In this document: positions 14,158 to 23,098 of the stretch, in pieces | How positions within the stretch are numbered: position 1 is the stretch's first letter | How the letters are laid out: every line of letters starts with the position of its first letter | Source: a virus | Virus record (IMG/VR): IMGVR_UViG_3300046492_000397 | Coordinates: 1-28,843 of that record | Strand: one strand, 5' to 3' | Length of the DNA stretch: 28,843 bases | Position numbers and translations under genes: made by a program | The notes under the pieces: model-generated | Databases searched by the model: none | What the model was told of the DNA's origin: nothing | What the model saw: only the letters and a program-made list of their open reading frames with translations

Positions 14158-14709
14158 ATGGCGGGCAAATCCTCGATCAACCGCCTGCCGCCGATGGTCA
14201 AGGCGTACATCCAAAAGTTATTGCGTGACGACCGCATGACGCTCGACGACATGCTGGCCGATATCCGGGAGCGGTTCCCCAACGAGAAAGCCCCGAGCCG
14301 CAGCGCCCTAGGCCGCTTCAAAGTGGGGTTCGAAGAACTGACCGAAAAGGCCCGTCAACAGCGTGAAATGGCCGAGGCATTTGTGGGCGCGTTCGGCGAG
14401 GACTCTTCGGACAAGACCGGCGCGCTGTTGGTCGAAGCTATCTCGACGCTGACCTATCAGGCCGCCATGGGCGCCCATGAAAAGGACGAGGTCACCATTG
14501 CCGAAGTCTCCGCACTTGCCCGCGCCGCCAAGGCCACCATGGAGGCCCGGACAATGAGCGTGAAGGAGCGGCAGACCATTGAGCGCGCCGCCCGCGAACG
14601 TCTGCTCCGCGAGCAAGCGGCCGAACTGGATAGCGCCGTGAAAGCCAAAGGCATGACCGAAGAACAGGCCATGTTCTGGCGTCAGACGTTCCTGGGCGTG
14701 AAGCAATGA
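14158..14709 (+). CDS. DUF3486 / Mu gp27-like terminase small subunit
   Basis: The protein has 183 aa. The N-terminal INRLPPMVKAYIQKLLRDDR is the DUF3486 signature. An HTH-like part (SALGRFKVGFEELTEKARQQ) and a long helical region follow. The C-terminal EEQAMFWRQTFLGVK is typical. It recognises phage DNA and works with TerL in headful packaging. It lies 2 nt after the gp26-like gene and overlaps TerL by ATGA. Confidence 0.9.
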   Translation: MAGKSSINRLPPMVKAYIQKLLRDDRMTLDDMLADIRERFPNEKAPSRSALGRFKVGFEELTEKARQQREMAEAFVGAFGEDSSDKTGALLVEAISTLTYQAAMGAHEKDEVTIAEVSALARAAKATMEARTMSVKERQTIERAARERLLREQAAELDSAVKAKGMTEEQAMFWRQTFLGVKQ

Positions 14710-16310
14710 AAGCCTCGGCCAGCACCCTGCGTGTCGTCGAGTGGGACGAACTTCCGCCAAGCGTTCGCCAGATCCCGGAGGGCTACAACCCAATCGCCGA
14801 AGGGATTCTGATGGCGCACCAGGTGGACTGGTTACGCATACAAGCTCAGATCAAACTTTGCGAAAAAGGCCGCCGCACCGGCATCACCTTTGCGGAGGCG
14901 CTGGACTCAGTCATTACCGCCGCTTCGCAAAAATCTGCGGGCGGCATGGACTGCTTCTACATCGGCGACACGAAAGAGAAAGGCCTGGAATTCATCGGCT
15001 ATTGCGCCAAGTTCAGCCGTGTGATGGCTGAGGCTCAAGCATCCGGCGTCAGTGAAATTGAAGAGTTCCTGTTCGATGACCAGGACGAAGCCGGCAACAC
15101 CCGGCAGATCAACGCTTACCGCATCCGCTACGCCTCCGGCTTCAAAATCGTTGCGCTGTCCAGTAACCCGGCAGGCGTTCGCGGCCTGCAGGGTAAAGTC
15201 ATCATCGACGAGGCGGCATTCCACCGCGACGTTTCCGCAGTCCTCGACGCCGCCACCGCGCTCCTGATCTGGGGCGGCCGCATCGTCGTCATCAGCACGC
15301 ACAACGGCAAGGGCAACGCGTTCAACCAGATGGTTAATGACATCCGGGACAAACGCTACGGCGACAGCGCCGAGGTCTACCGGGCCACCTTTGACGATGC
15401 GGTGGCTAATGGATTGTTTGAGCGCGTGTGCTTCATGGCCGGCAAAGAAGCCACCGCCGAAGAAAAGGAAGCCTGGTACAAGAAGATCCGCAATGCCTAC
15501 GGCCCACGCAAGGCGCAGATGCGGGAAGAATTGGACGCCATCCCCCGCGACGGCAATGGCGTGTGCATCCCCGGCGTTTGGATCGATGAGGCCATGCGCC
15601 CCGGCCGTACCGTGTTGCGCCTGGCGCTGCCAGACGACTTCACACAGCAACCGGTTCACCGCCGCGACGCCTATGTTGAGGACTGGATAGAGCGCAATCT
15701 CGCGCCGCTGGTAAGCCAACTTGCTCCAGAACTGCGCCACTATCTGGGCATGGATTACGCCCGCCACCGCGACTTTTCTATCGCGTGCCCGATGTCGGTC
15801 GATCAGTCCCGTCATCGAGATGTACCCTTTGTTATTGAGATGCACCGCGTGCCAGCGCGCCAGCAGAAATTGGTGCTGTTCTACACGCTGCGCCGGTTGC
15901 CTCGCTTTAGCGGCGCGGCGCTTGATGCCTCGGGCAACGGCGAGACGCTCGCCGAAGAAACCGCCGACGAGTTCGGCCAAAACCTCATCAAACAGGTGAA
16001 AATCAGCCGGGCCTGGTACGGCGCCTGGATGCCGAAATTTGTCGGGCTGTTTGAAGACAACACCATCACCTTGCCCCAAGACGACAACTTGCATCAGGAC
16101 GTGCGCGCCATCGAGACGGTGGACGGCATTCCGATGATCGTAAAAGCCCGTTCACAAGACCTCAAAGACCCGGATCTCTACCGCCACGGCGACTTCGCGG
16201 GGGCCGGCGCGCTGGCGAACTTCGCCACGCTGGAAGTTACCTCCGGCCCGGTATCGGTCAAATCACGCCGCCCCCGTCAGGGCAGACGCATTACTCAGGG
16301 GTTCGCATGA
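14706..16310 (+). CDS. terminase large subunit (Mu gp28-like)
   Basis: The protein has 534 aa. The N-terminal ATPase has a deviant Walker A (CEKGRRTGIT, about 52-61), Walker B (KVIIDEA, about 164-170) and coupling motif VVISTHNGKG (194-203). The C-terminal RNase-H-like nuclease has candidate acidic residues D350 (GMDYARHRD) and D407 (LDASGNG). It drives DNA packaging into the prohead and cuts the concatemer. Full length and all motifs are present, so it appears intact. It overlaps both neighbours by ATGA. Confidence 0.95.
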   Translation: MKASASTLRVVEWDELPPSVRQIPEGYNPIAEGILMAHQVDWLRIQAQIKLCEKGRRTGITFAEALDSVITAASQKSAGGMDCFYIGDTKEKGLEFIGYCAKFSRVMAEAQASGVSEIEEFLFDDQDEAGNTRQINAYRIRYASGFKIVALSSNPAGVRGLQGKVIIDEAAFHRDVSAVLDAATALLIWGGRIVVISTHNGKGNAFNQMVNDIRDKRYGDSAEVYRATFDDAVANGLFERVCFMAGKEATAEEKEAWYKKIRNAYGPRKAQMREELDAIPRDGNGVCIPGVWIDEAMRPGRTVLRLALPDDFTQQPVHRRDAYVEDWIERNLAPLVSQLAPELRHYLGMDYARHRDFSIACPMSVDQSRHRDVPFVIEMHRVPARQQKLVLFYTLRRLPRFSGAALDASGNGETLAEETADEFGQNLIKQVKISRAWYGAWMPKFVGLFEDNTITLPQDDNLHQDVRAIETVDGIPMIVKARSQDLKDPDLYRHGDFAGAGALANFATLEVTSGPVSVKSRRPRQGRRITQGFA

Positions 16311-17803
16311 ACAAGAAAGGTCTGTGGGTCAGCCCCACCGAATTCGTAAGCTTTGCCGACGCGAAGCGCAGCTCCACGCTCGATCAACATATCGCCACCC
16401 GTGGGCGTTCCAGCGCCAGCGGTTCCAGCGGCGTCAATCTGCCCAACCCTGACCCGATCCTCAAGGCCCAGGGCAAAGACATTACGGTCTACCGCGACCT
16501 GCGCAGCTCGGCATTGGTTGGCGGCAACGTTCGGCGCCGCAAGGCTTCAGTACTGTCACTGGAGCGCGGCCTCAAGCGTGCCGATGCGCCAACAAAGGTG
16601 GAACGCTTTATTCGCGATTGGCTCACCGATCTTGACCTTGACCGCATCATTCGCGAGCTGCTCGATGCGCCGTTGTTCGGATATCAACCGGTTGAACTGA
16701 TGTGGAAACCGGTGGGCATGAATCTGGTGCCGGAAGATCTGCTCGGCAAACCGGCCGAATGGTTCTTCTATGACAAAGACAATGAACTGCGCTTCCGCTC
16801 CAAGGAAGCCGGCCAGGACGGCGAACTTTGCGACCCGCAGCGTTTCATTGTTGCCCGGCAAGATGCGACCTACGCCAACCCCTACGGCTTCCCGGATCTG
16901 AGCATGTGCTTTTGGCCGGCGACCTTCATGAAAGGCGGCCTGAAGTTTTGGGTTCAATTCACCGAGAAATACGGCAGCCCTTGGGTCATCGGCAAACACC
17001 CGCGCGGCGCCGCCGACAGCGAAACTGATTTGCTGCTCGATAGCCTTGAGGCCATGGTGCAAGACGCCGTGGCTGCGATCCCCGACGATTCCAGCGTGCA
17101 AATCATTGAAGCCGCCGGCAAGGCCGGCAGCGCCGAGGTCTACCGCGAACTGCTGGAGTACTGCCGGAGCGAAATAAACGTCGCCATGCTCGGGCAAAAC
17201 CAGACCACCGAAAAAGACAGCAACCGCGCCAGCGCTACGGCCGGCGCCGAAGTCACCAAAGACATTCGCGACGGCGATGCCGGCATCGTTGCCGCCTCAC
17301 TGAATGCGTGCATTCGTTTGGTCGTCGACCTCAACTTCGGCTCCGACGTGGCGGCGCCGTTCTACGAGTTGTGGGAACAGGAGGAAATCGACAAGACGCT
17401 GGCCCAGCGCGACAAGGCGCTGACGGATTCCGGCGTGAAGTTCACCGATGCGTATTGGAAGCGCACCTACAACCTGCAGGACGGCGATCTCGCATCGGCG
17501 TCGGCTACCATCGATTCGCCAGAATTCGCCGAAGTGCCCTTGCGACCGCTGCTGGATCAAATTGCACTCGACCAAGCTATCGACAGCCTGCCCGCAGAAG
17601 CGCTGCAACAACAGGCCGAACAGGCCGTTGCCCCATTCATCGAAGCTCTGCAGCGCGCCCGCGATGACTCGGAGGCGCTCGGCCTCTTGGCCGAAGCGTT
17701 CCCACAGAAGGACGCGGAGACCCTCCAGCAACAGCTCACAAACCTGTTGTTCATCGCCGATACCTGGGGCCGGCTGAGCGCCAGCGCCGACCGGGAGGAT
17801 TGA
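16307..17803 (+). CDS. portal protein (DUF935, Mu gp29-like)
   Basis: The protein has 498 aa. The early part (ITVYRDLRSSALVGGNVRRR), the central LNLVPEDLLGKPAEWFFYD-type segment and GSPWVIGKHPRGAADSE are hallmarks of DUF935 portals. The later MLGQNQTTEKDSNRASATAG is the conserved stem/crown region. Twelve copies form the ring through which DNA enters the head. It overlaps the TerL stop by ATGA and appears complete. Confidence 0.95.
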   Translation: MNKKGLWVSPTEFVSFADAKRSSTLDQHIATRGRSSASGSSGVNLPNPDPILKAQGKDITVYRDLRSSALVGGNVRRRKASVLSLERGLKRADAPTKVERFIRDWLTDLDLDRIIRELLDAPLFGYQPVELMWKPVGMNLVPEDLLGKPAEWFFYDKDNELRFRSKEAGQDGELCDPQRFIVARQDATYANPYGFPDLSMCFWPATFMKGGLKFWVQFTEKYGSPWVIGKHPRGAADSETDLLLDSLEAMVQDAVAAIPDDSSVQIIEAAGKAGSAEVYRELLEYCRSEINVAMLGQNQTTEKDSNRASATAGAEVTKDIRDGDAGIVAASLNACIRLVVDLNFGSDVAAPFYELWEQEEIDKTLAQRDKALTDSGVKFTDAYWKRTYNLQDGDLASASATIDSPEFAEVPLRPLLDQIALDQAIDSLPAEALQQQAEQAVAPFIEALQRARDDSEALGLLAEAFPQKDAETLQQQLTNLLFIADTWGRLSASADRED

Positions 17804-17804
17804 C

Positions 17805-18635
17805 ATGGCCGCCTCGGACAAGCGCCTCAGCCCGACCGACCTCAAAGCCATCTTTGGCCTTGAGCCAGCGAAGGCTATCGCTTACCTAAAATTCAAGGGC
17901 TACGCGATCACCTGGAACTGGCAGGACATGCTCGACCAGGCGCACGACCAAGCCTTCACCGTCGCCAAGGCTATGCGCCTTGATTTGCTGTCCGACATTC
18001 GGGCGGCGTTGGAAACCGCGCTGCAGGACGGCCAAACGCTCAAGCAGTTCATCACCAACATGCAGCCGACGCTGGAATCTCAGGGCTGGTGGGGGCAACA
18101 GGTCATTGTCGATAGCGAAGGCGTTGGCGAGCTGGTGCAACTGGGCAGCCCGCGCCGGCTCAAGACGATCTATCAGACCAACCTGCAAAGCGCCTACATG
18201 GCCGGCCGCAAGGCGGAGATGGAACAAACCGCCGAGACGCACCCGTACTGGATGTACGTGGCCATCCTCGACGGCAAGACCCGGCCAAGTCACCGGGCGC
18301 TGCACGGCCAAGTGTTCCGCCACGATGATCCGATCTGGTCGGCCATCTTCCCGCCCAACGGATTCAATTGCCGTTGCCGCGTCGTTGCTTTGACCGAGGC
18401 GGCCGTCAAACGCCGAGGCCTGACAATCGTTTCGAGCGCGGGCCGGTCATTCACCGAAACTGTCGAGACCGGCACAGACAAGCGTACCGGCGAAATCAGA
18501 ACGGCCACGGTTACCGGCCTGCGCACCACCGACGCCGAAGGCCGGGCCATTACCTTCCGCACAGATCCGGGCTTCAACCACGCGCCAGGCACTGGGCTGG
18601 CCGAGGCGTTGAAACGCAAAGAAGCGGCCGCATAG
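17805..18635 (+). CDS. minor head / head morphogenesis protein (Mu gpF, SPP1 gp7 family)
   Basis: The protein has 276 aa. The middle part includes TIYQTNLQSAYMAGRKAEME and the characteristic end ILDGKTRPSHRALHGQVFRH, then FPPNGFNCRCRVVALTE. The Cys/His cluster here is diagnostic of the SPP1 gp7/Mu F head-morphogenesis family. It is needed for head assembly and perhaps DNA ejection. It starts just after the portal stop. Confidence 0.93.
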   Translation: MAASDKRLSPTDLKAIFGLEPAKAIAYLKFKGYAITWNWQDMLDQAHDQAFTVAKAMRLDLLSDIRAALETALQDGQTLKQFITNMQPTLESQGWWGQQVIVDSEGVGELVQLGSPRRLKTIYQTNLQSAYMAGRKAEMEQTAETHPYWMYVAILDGKTRPSHRALHGQVFRHDDPIWSAIFPPNGFNCRCRVVALTEAAVKRRGLTIVSSAGRSFTETVETGTDKRTGEIRTATVTGLRTTDAEGRAITFRTDPGFNHAPGTGLAEALKRKEAAA

Positions 18636-18645
18636 GAGGCTCACC

Positions 18646-19122
18646 ATGTTCACCGTTGAGTTGGATCACCAGCGCCTGCAGAACGCATTGCGCAAAGTCG
18701 AATGGGCGGTCGGGGATCTCGCGCCGTTGATGCGCAGCTCCGCCGCCGAGCTGCTGAGTCAGACGGAGGAAAACTTCGAAAACGAGGGCCGACCTGATTG
18801 GGCGGACTTATCGGATGTCACCATCGAGCGCCGGGAAAAGAACGGCAACTGGCCCGGCCAGATCCTGCAGATCAGTTCGGCGGGATTGGCGGCATCTGTG
18901 ACCAGCGCCGCAACCGACAGCTCCGCGCTGGTCGGCAGCAACAAACCCTACGCGGCGATGATGCACTTCGGCGGGGACAAATCGGAATTCCCGCACCTGT
19001 GGGGAGACATCCCGAGCCGGCCGTGGTTGCCGATGGACGCCGAGGGCGTCATTCAGCCCGAAGCAGAGGAAGCGATTCTTGAGTTGGCTCTGCATCACCT
19101 ACAAAAAGCCGCTCGCCTGTAA
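18646..19122 (+). CDS. virion morphogenesis protein (Mu gpG-like)
   Basis: The protein has 158 aa. The N-terminal ALRKVEWAVGDLAPLMRSSA and the later WADLSDVTIERREKNGNWPG, YAAMMHFGGDKSEFPHLWGD and IPSRPWLPMD match the phage virion morphogenesis (Mu G / P2 S tail completion) family. It helps join or finish head and tail. An AGGAGG ribosome site lies upstream (18635-18640). It is the last gene before the RES cargo gene, which breaks the normal G-to-I order of Mu. Confidence 0.92.
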   Translation: MFTVELDHQRLQNALRKVEWAVGDLAPLMRSSAAELLSQTEENFENEGRPDWADLSDVTIERREKNGNWPGQILQISSAGLAASVTSAATDSSALVGSNKPYAAMMHFGGDKSEFPHLWGDIPSRPWLPMDAEGVIQPEAEEAILELALHHLQKAARL

Positions 19123-19191
19123 TCCTCTCAGATGGTCAATGGCACCGTTGCAGCTGTGGTGCCTTGATCCTAGAGGCGGAATGGCGCTGTA

Positions 19192-19209
19192 AAGGCTTTA
19201 TAAAGCCTT
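19192..19209. terminator. palindrome AAGGCTTTATAAAGCCTT between converging genes
   Basis: A perfect 18-bp palindrome lies between the converging ends of the gpG-like gene (19122) and the RES gene (19225). No clear T-run follows on either strand (TTTAC on the minus side), so it is at best a weak terminator. A protein-binding site is possible. Confidence 0.4.
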
Positions 19210-19224
19210 CAGATGCCAAAACGC

Positions 19225-20523
19225 TCAATATCCCCGTTCATAGAAGTCATCAATATCGCTTTCGAGTTCACCACCGATCACTTTTGTATTCTTCGTGGTG
19301 ACTTTTACTGTCTCGATCTTGTGAACAAACAGTGATTCAGGAACGTACTGAATTTTTGGCTCCGCCGGCTCACCAAAAATAGGAGTCCACCCATTCTGAT
19401 CAGGGACAGGTGGTAGTGGGTCGGTAGAGATCGCGTGTGAGAAGAGGACTATGTTGCGTCCCTTGTCATGCTTTGCTTGAGCAGACGCAAAAATCACCCC
19501 GTCAAAGTTTGGAGAATGCTGAGTAGCAAGGTACTCAGCAATAACTTGGGTCTTCAGGTATTCGTGTTCCTGATCCGGTACCACGGGATGGCTGATGACA
19601 CTGTGGAAGTCCTTCAGGAACTGGCGGCGTTCAATCTTTCGATTGAAGTCTGGATCGAAATAGCTAATGTCAGTTCTATCGTAAGCGTCCTCCAGAGCTG
19701 TGAAATCCAGCACGCGAGCTTCCTTGGTCAGCCTGAATTCCCCGCTGATGACTTTTCCACCAACCGGTGGCCGCAACTCCGCAACACATGTCTCACGCTC
19801 GAAAGCGCCGTAAAACACAGGAACACCGGCGGGGCTCATTCGGCCAGTTGGCGCCAATTCCTTAGGTGGTGCCGCGAGCTGATTTGCAGGATCTGCGATG
19901 ATTTTCTGGCTTTCATCTTTGGGCGGGGTGCAGTCTCGAGCGCGGTAGATCGGTTCGCATTCATCGGGAGTTAGAGTGCGTACAACACCCGGCCCGAAAC
20001 CCCACACGTGGTAAGAGTCGATGCCATCAAACAACCACGCTAAAAACTTCTTCGCCTTCTCATTGAAGAAGCGTCTTTTGTGCATCAACTCAGTTTGGAA
20101 CTGAATCCAGTTGAGTTCCGTTTCAAAGGGGATAATCGTCTTTCGGCTGTAGTTTTCATGGTCAAAAAAGCTTTCGTCACCGGGTGTTTGGCCCACTAAT
20201 TTGCCCAACACTAGGTCGATTAGTGGATCGTCTTCATCATCGAGTCGCAGGATCTCCGTAACAAAATAGTTAAGTGGGTCACCACTCTGTTCGGTGTGGC
20301 TGATCCGGTCGCTCTCGATATCCCAGATATCGTGGTAGTCCCCAATCTCAACTGTATTACTTAGAATTTTGGCGACTGCGTTGGCTAGTGACTCGAGTTC
20401 GATGGAAAGCTGATTCTTGCCGCAGATTAAGCATTCTCCTTTCGTGCCACCGTTGATAATCATCTGTTGTAAAAAACGATCACCCACGCACTCAAAGCAG
20501 ATCGGTTCCAGTAGCTCGTCCAT
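19225..20523 (-). CDS. RES-domain NAD-degrading toxin-like protein with zinc/HEPN N-terminal domain
   Basis: The protein has 432 aa. Residues 1-36 carry two Cys pairs (CFEC 9-12, CLIC 31-34), a zinc-binding start. Residues about 40-170 are helical, as in HEPN/RES N-terminal domains. The RES domain spans about 188-400: YRARD (R193/R195), MSPAGVPVFYGAFERETCVA with Y238, AELRP with E249, and NFDGVIFASAQ with S347. RES enzymes such as MbcT break down NAD+. The usual Xre-type antitoxin is not adjacent. The gene is antisense to the late operon, has a GAGGATAG ribosome site and is AT-rich beside its neighbours, so it is probably acquired cargo for defence or exclusion. Confidence 0.85.
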   Translation of the reverse strand: MDELLEPICFECVGDRFLQQMIINGGTKGECLICGKNQLSIELESLANAVAKILSNTVEIGDYHDIWDIESDRISHTEQSGDPLNYFVTEILRLDDEDDPLIDLVLGKLVGQTPGDESFFDHENYSRKTIIPFETELNWIQFQTELMHKRRFFNEKAKKFLAWLFDGIDSYHVWGFGPGVVRTLTPDECEPIYRARDCTPPKDESQKIIADPANQLAAPPKELAPTGRMSPAGVPVFYGAFERETCVAELRPPVGGKVISGEFRLTKEARVLDFTALEDAYDRTDISYFDPDFNRKIERRQFLKDFHSVISHPVVPDQEHEYLKTQVIAEYLATQHSPNFDGVIFASAQAKHDKGRNIVLFSHAISTDPLPPVPDQNGWTPIFGEPAEPKIQYVPESLFVHKIETVKVTTKNTKVIGGELESDIDDFYERGY

Positions 20524-20627
20524 TTTCTATCCTCAAACCCCTTGGCTGTTAACGCCGGTGGGCGTTGCCAAATAATCGCACCTGAAGCCGGGTGAACCAA
20601 GGGTGTTTCATTCCAAATCGATAGGCA

Positions 20628-20674
20628 CTCTTTAAACTCGATTAAAAGTCCCGGGCCACCCGTTGGCCCAGTCT
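20628..20674 (+). promoter_or_regulatory. late promoter element, copy 2 (protease/capsid operon)
   Basis: The 21-bp element at 20628-20648 is identical to copy 1. The -10 candidate CAGTCT (20669-20674) lies 20 nt downstream, the same offset as copies 1 and 3. It lies between the RES gene and the head protease and would restart late transcription beyond the antisense cargo. Confidence 0.65.
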
Positions 20675-20704
20675 GTGCGCATCACCTCCACGCAGCGCAC
20701 AGCC

Positions 20705-21724
20705 ATGAAACCACTGCACATCTTCAAGCCCGGCAGTCATACCGCCATGAACGGCGCCAGTTTTGATTTTAGCGAGTCCGATCTGGCCGCCACTGTGAGC
20801 GCGTATGACCCGGCCTTGCACGAAGCCCCGATGGTCATCGGGCACCCGAAGCACGACGCCCCAGCGGCCGGTTGGGTGAAGTCACTGACCGCTACAGCCA
20901 ATGGCCTGGTCGCCGAACCCCAGCAGGTAGACCCGGCGTTCGCTGAGCTGGTGGACAAGGGCCGCTTCAAGAAAATTTCCGCCTCGTTCTATCACCCCGA
21001 TGCCGCCAACAACCCGGTGCCGGGCGTGTACTACCTGCGCCACGTCGGCTTCCTCGGCGCCCAGCCGCCGGCCGTGAAAGGCCTGCGCCCGATTGAACTG
21101 GCCGATGGCGAAGAAGGCGTTGTCGAGTTCGGCGACTACGGCCACGAACTCAACTCAGATCTGTGGCGCCGCGTCCGTGAATGGATCATCGGCAAATTCG
21201 ATAAGGACACCGCCGACGAGGTGGTTCCGTCTTGGGCTGTCGACAGCCTCGCCGATATGGCACGTCAGCCTGAATCCGGCAATCAACCTGCTTTCTCTGA
21301 ACCCGCCCGATCCACCGAGGTAACCAGCATGTCCGAAAAAGACCCCGCCGCCCTTGAGGCAGAAAACAAACGCCTGAAGGCCGACATCGCCAAGCGCGAC
21401 AAGGCCGCCCGTACCGCCGCACAAGAAGCCATCCACGGGGCCAACGTCGCGTTCGCCGAGAAACTGGTGGCCGCTGGCATGAAGCCGGTACACGCACCAG
21501 CCGTGATTGCGGCGCTGGATTACGCCGACTCCAGCGAAACCCCGCTGGAGTTTGGCGAAGAGGACGCCCGCGAGCCGTTGGCTGACGGCTTGAAGGCGAT
21601 CTTCGCCGACTTGGCGGGCGGCGTCAGCTTTGCCGAAATCGCCACCAAGCAGCGCGCCGGCAAGACCATTCCCGAAACCACCAACCCACTGCTGGCCGAC
21701 GCCGAAGCCCGCAATAAACGATAG
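20705..21724 (+). CDS. head maturation protease with scaffold C-terminus (Mu gpI-like)
   Basis: The protein has 339 aa from ATG 20705 (MKPLHIFKPG). The N-terminal protease part has APMVIGHPKHDAPAAGWVKS and KISASFYHPDAANNPVPGVY, typical of the Mu I family. The C-terminal 131 residues are the scaffold, also made separately from an internal start at 21329. The protein cleaves scaffold and itself as the prohead matures. The frame is open to 20663, but only TTG lies there. No strong ribosome site precedes 20705. Confidence 0.9.
   Translation: MKPLHIFKPGSHTAMNGASFDFSESDLAATVSAYDPALHEAPMVIGHPKHDAPAAGWVKSLTATANGLVAEPQQVDPAFAELVDKGRFKKISASFYHPDAANNPVPGVYYLRHVGFLGAQPPAVKGLRPIELADGEEGVVEFGDYGHELNSDLWRRVREWIIGKFDKDTADEVVPSWAVDSLADMARQPESGNQPAFSEPARSTEVTSMSEKDPAALEAENKRLKADIAKRDKAARTAAQEAIHGANVAFAEKLVAAGMKPVHAPAVIAALDYADSSETPLEFGEEDAREPLADGLKAIFADLAGGVSFAEIATKQRAGKTIPETTNPLLADAEARNKR
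21329..21724 (+). CDS. nested scaffold protein (Mu gpZ-like)
   Basis: An in-frame internal ATG at 21329 has the ribosome site CGAGGTAAC 7-8 nt upstream and starts MSEKDPAALEAENKRL. The 131-aa product is a coiled coil (EAENKRLKADIAKRDKAART) plus a C-terminal part with ATKQRAGKTIPETTN. It shares its stop with the protease. In Mu the scaffold Z is made this way from gene I. Confidence 0.75.
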   Translation: MSEKDPAALEAENKRLKADIAKRDKAARTAAQEAIHGANVAFAEKLVAAGMKPVHAPAVIAALDYADSSETPLEFGEEDAREPLADGLKAIFADLAGGVSFAEIATKQRAGKTIPETTNPLLADAEARNKR

Positions 21725-21732
21725 GAGGCCCC

Positions 21733-22101
21733 ATGGCCACGTTTAACCAACCGAAAGATCCGGGCGACTTGTTGCTGGTTGAAGTCTGCCCCGGCTGGAC
21801 GAAGGACAAGGTCACGCTGCTCGCCGGGGCGAACTATGCGTTCGGCCAAGTGCTGGCGAAGGTGTCCGGTAAATACCAGGCACTTGATTTTGCCGGCACC
21901 GGCGCGGCTAAAAAATCCATGGCGGTGCTGATCGAAGCGGTGGATGCAACCACCGGGGACAAGCCGGGCGTAGTGGTCTCTCGCGGCGCCGTCATTGAAT
22001 CCGCTGAACTGACGTGGCCTGCGAGCGTTACCGAAGCCCAAAAGGCCACCGCCCTCGACGAACTCAACGCCTTGGGCATCGTTGCCCGCGCGGCCCTTTG
22101 A
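21733..22101 (+). CDS. head decoration protein (lambda gpD-like)
   Basis: The protein has 122 aa with a GGAGG ribosome site upstream. The sequence YAFGQVLAKVSGKYQALDFA and later DATTGDKPGVVVSRGAVIES is typical of lambda D-like head decoration proteins, which bind at capsid threefold points after expansion. It lies between protease/scaffold and major capsid as in many Mu-like Pseudomonas phages. Confidence 0.87.
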   Translation: MATFNQPKDPGDLLLVEVCPGWTKDKVTLLAGANYAFGQVLAKVSGKYQALDFAGTGAAKKSMAVLIEAVDATTGDKPGVVVSRGAVIESAELTWPASVTEAQKATALDELNALGIVARAAL

Positions 22102-22114
22102 TCTGGAGTACTCC

Positions 22115-23095
22115 ATGAATCTGCAAGACATGTTCAGCGTTGCGAACCTTACCGCCGCCGTGAACAAGCTCCCCGCGATCCCCGGCAAAGTCGGCGCCAT
22201 GGGACTGTTCGATGAAAAAGGCGTCACCAGTACTAGCGTGATCATCGACGAGCGCGAGGGCCGCCTGGTTCTGGTGCCCAACACCTCCCGCAACGATGAC
22301 CCGGCGCCGATCAAGGGCAGCAAACGTAAACGCAAAACGTTTGAAACACTGCATCTACCGCTCAACCGGCCGATCCTGCCAAGCCAATTGCAGGGCATTG
22401 CCGCGTTCGGCCAGGAATCCGCCACCGCGCCTGTGGCGACGGTGATCAATGACAACCTGCAGGAGCTGAAAAACAGCATTGAAGCCACCCGGGAATTCCA
22501 GCGAGTGGGCGCACTGCGCGGCAAGTTGCTGGACGCGGATGGCGAAGTCATCACCGACCTCTTCAAAGAGTTCGAAGTCAGCCAGAAGAAAATCACGGTG
22601 GCGCTGGGCAACGCCGGCACCAACGTGCGCAAGGCGTGCCTCGACGCCAAACGTTATTCCGAATCCAAACTCGGCGGCGTAATGGTCACGGGTTTCCGCG
22701 CACTGTGCGGGCCGGATTGGTTCGACGCGATGATCGATCATGAAAAGGTCAAAGCCGCATTTGCCAACTACCAGGAAGCGCAGGATCGCATCGGCGGCGA
22801 TGTGCGCTCGGGCTTTACCTTCGGCGGCATCGAGTTCATCGAATACGACGTCACCGTCAGCGGGCAGCGTTTCATTCCCGCCGACATCGCCCAAGTGTTC
22901 CCGGTGGCCCGTGGCGTGTTCCGCATGTTCAATGCCCCGGCGAACTACAACGAAACAGTCAACACCATCGGCCAGCCGTTCTACAGCAAGGCCGAGGAAC
23001 GGAAGATGGGCAAAGGCTGGGATGTGGAAGCCCAGGCTAACCCGTTGGCCATGTGCCTGTTCCCCGAAGCCCTGGTCGAGCTGAAGGCGGGTTAA
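22115..23095 (+). CDS. major capsid protein (lambda gpE-like fold)
   Basis: The protein has 326 aa from ATG 22115 with CTGGAG upstream. MFSVANLTAAVNKLPAIPGK, SVIIDEREGRLVLVPNTSRN, KTFETLHLPLNRPILPSQLQ and the C-terminal GKGWDVEAQANPLAMCLFPE are all characteristic of the phage major capsid protein E family. It forms the head shell. The length is normal for the family (about 330-350 aa) and it appears intact. Confidence 0.95.
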   Translation: MNLQDMFSVANLTAAVNKLPAIPGKVGAMGLFDEKGVTSTSVIIDEREGRLVLVPNTSRNDDPAPIKGSKRKRKTFETLHLPLNRPILPSQLQGIAAFGQESATAPVATVINDNLQELKNSIEATREFQRVGALRGKLLDADGEVITDLFKEFEVSQKKITVALGNAGTNVRKACLDAKRYSESKLGGVMVTGFRALCGPDWFDAMIDHEKVKAAFANYQEAQDRIGGDVRSGFTFGGIEFIEYDVTVSGQRFIPADIAQVFPVARGVFRMFNAPANYNETVNTIGQPFYSKAEERKMGKGWDVEAQANPLAMCLFPEALVELKAG

Positions 23096-23098
23096 GCA

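Noticed and set aside
14907-16094. 395-aa minus-strand ORF opposite TerL
   Set aside because: Antisense shadow of a clear terminase gene in GC-rich DNA, with no start site evidence or recognisable domain.
19225-20640. Xre-type antitoxin for the RES protein
   Set aside because: I looked on both sides and both strands of the RES gene; only phage head genes and a promoter element are there.
21520-22650. 376-aa minus-strand ORF opposite decoration and capsid genes
   Set aside because: Serine/arginine-rich antisense frame with no domain signal.
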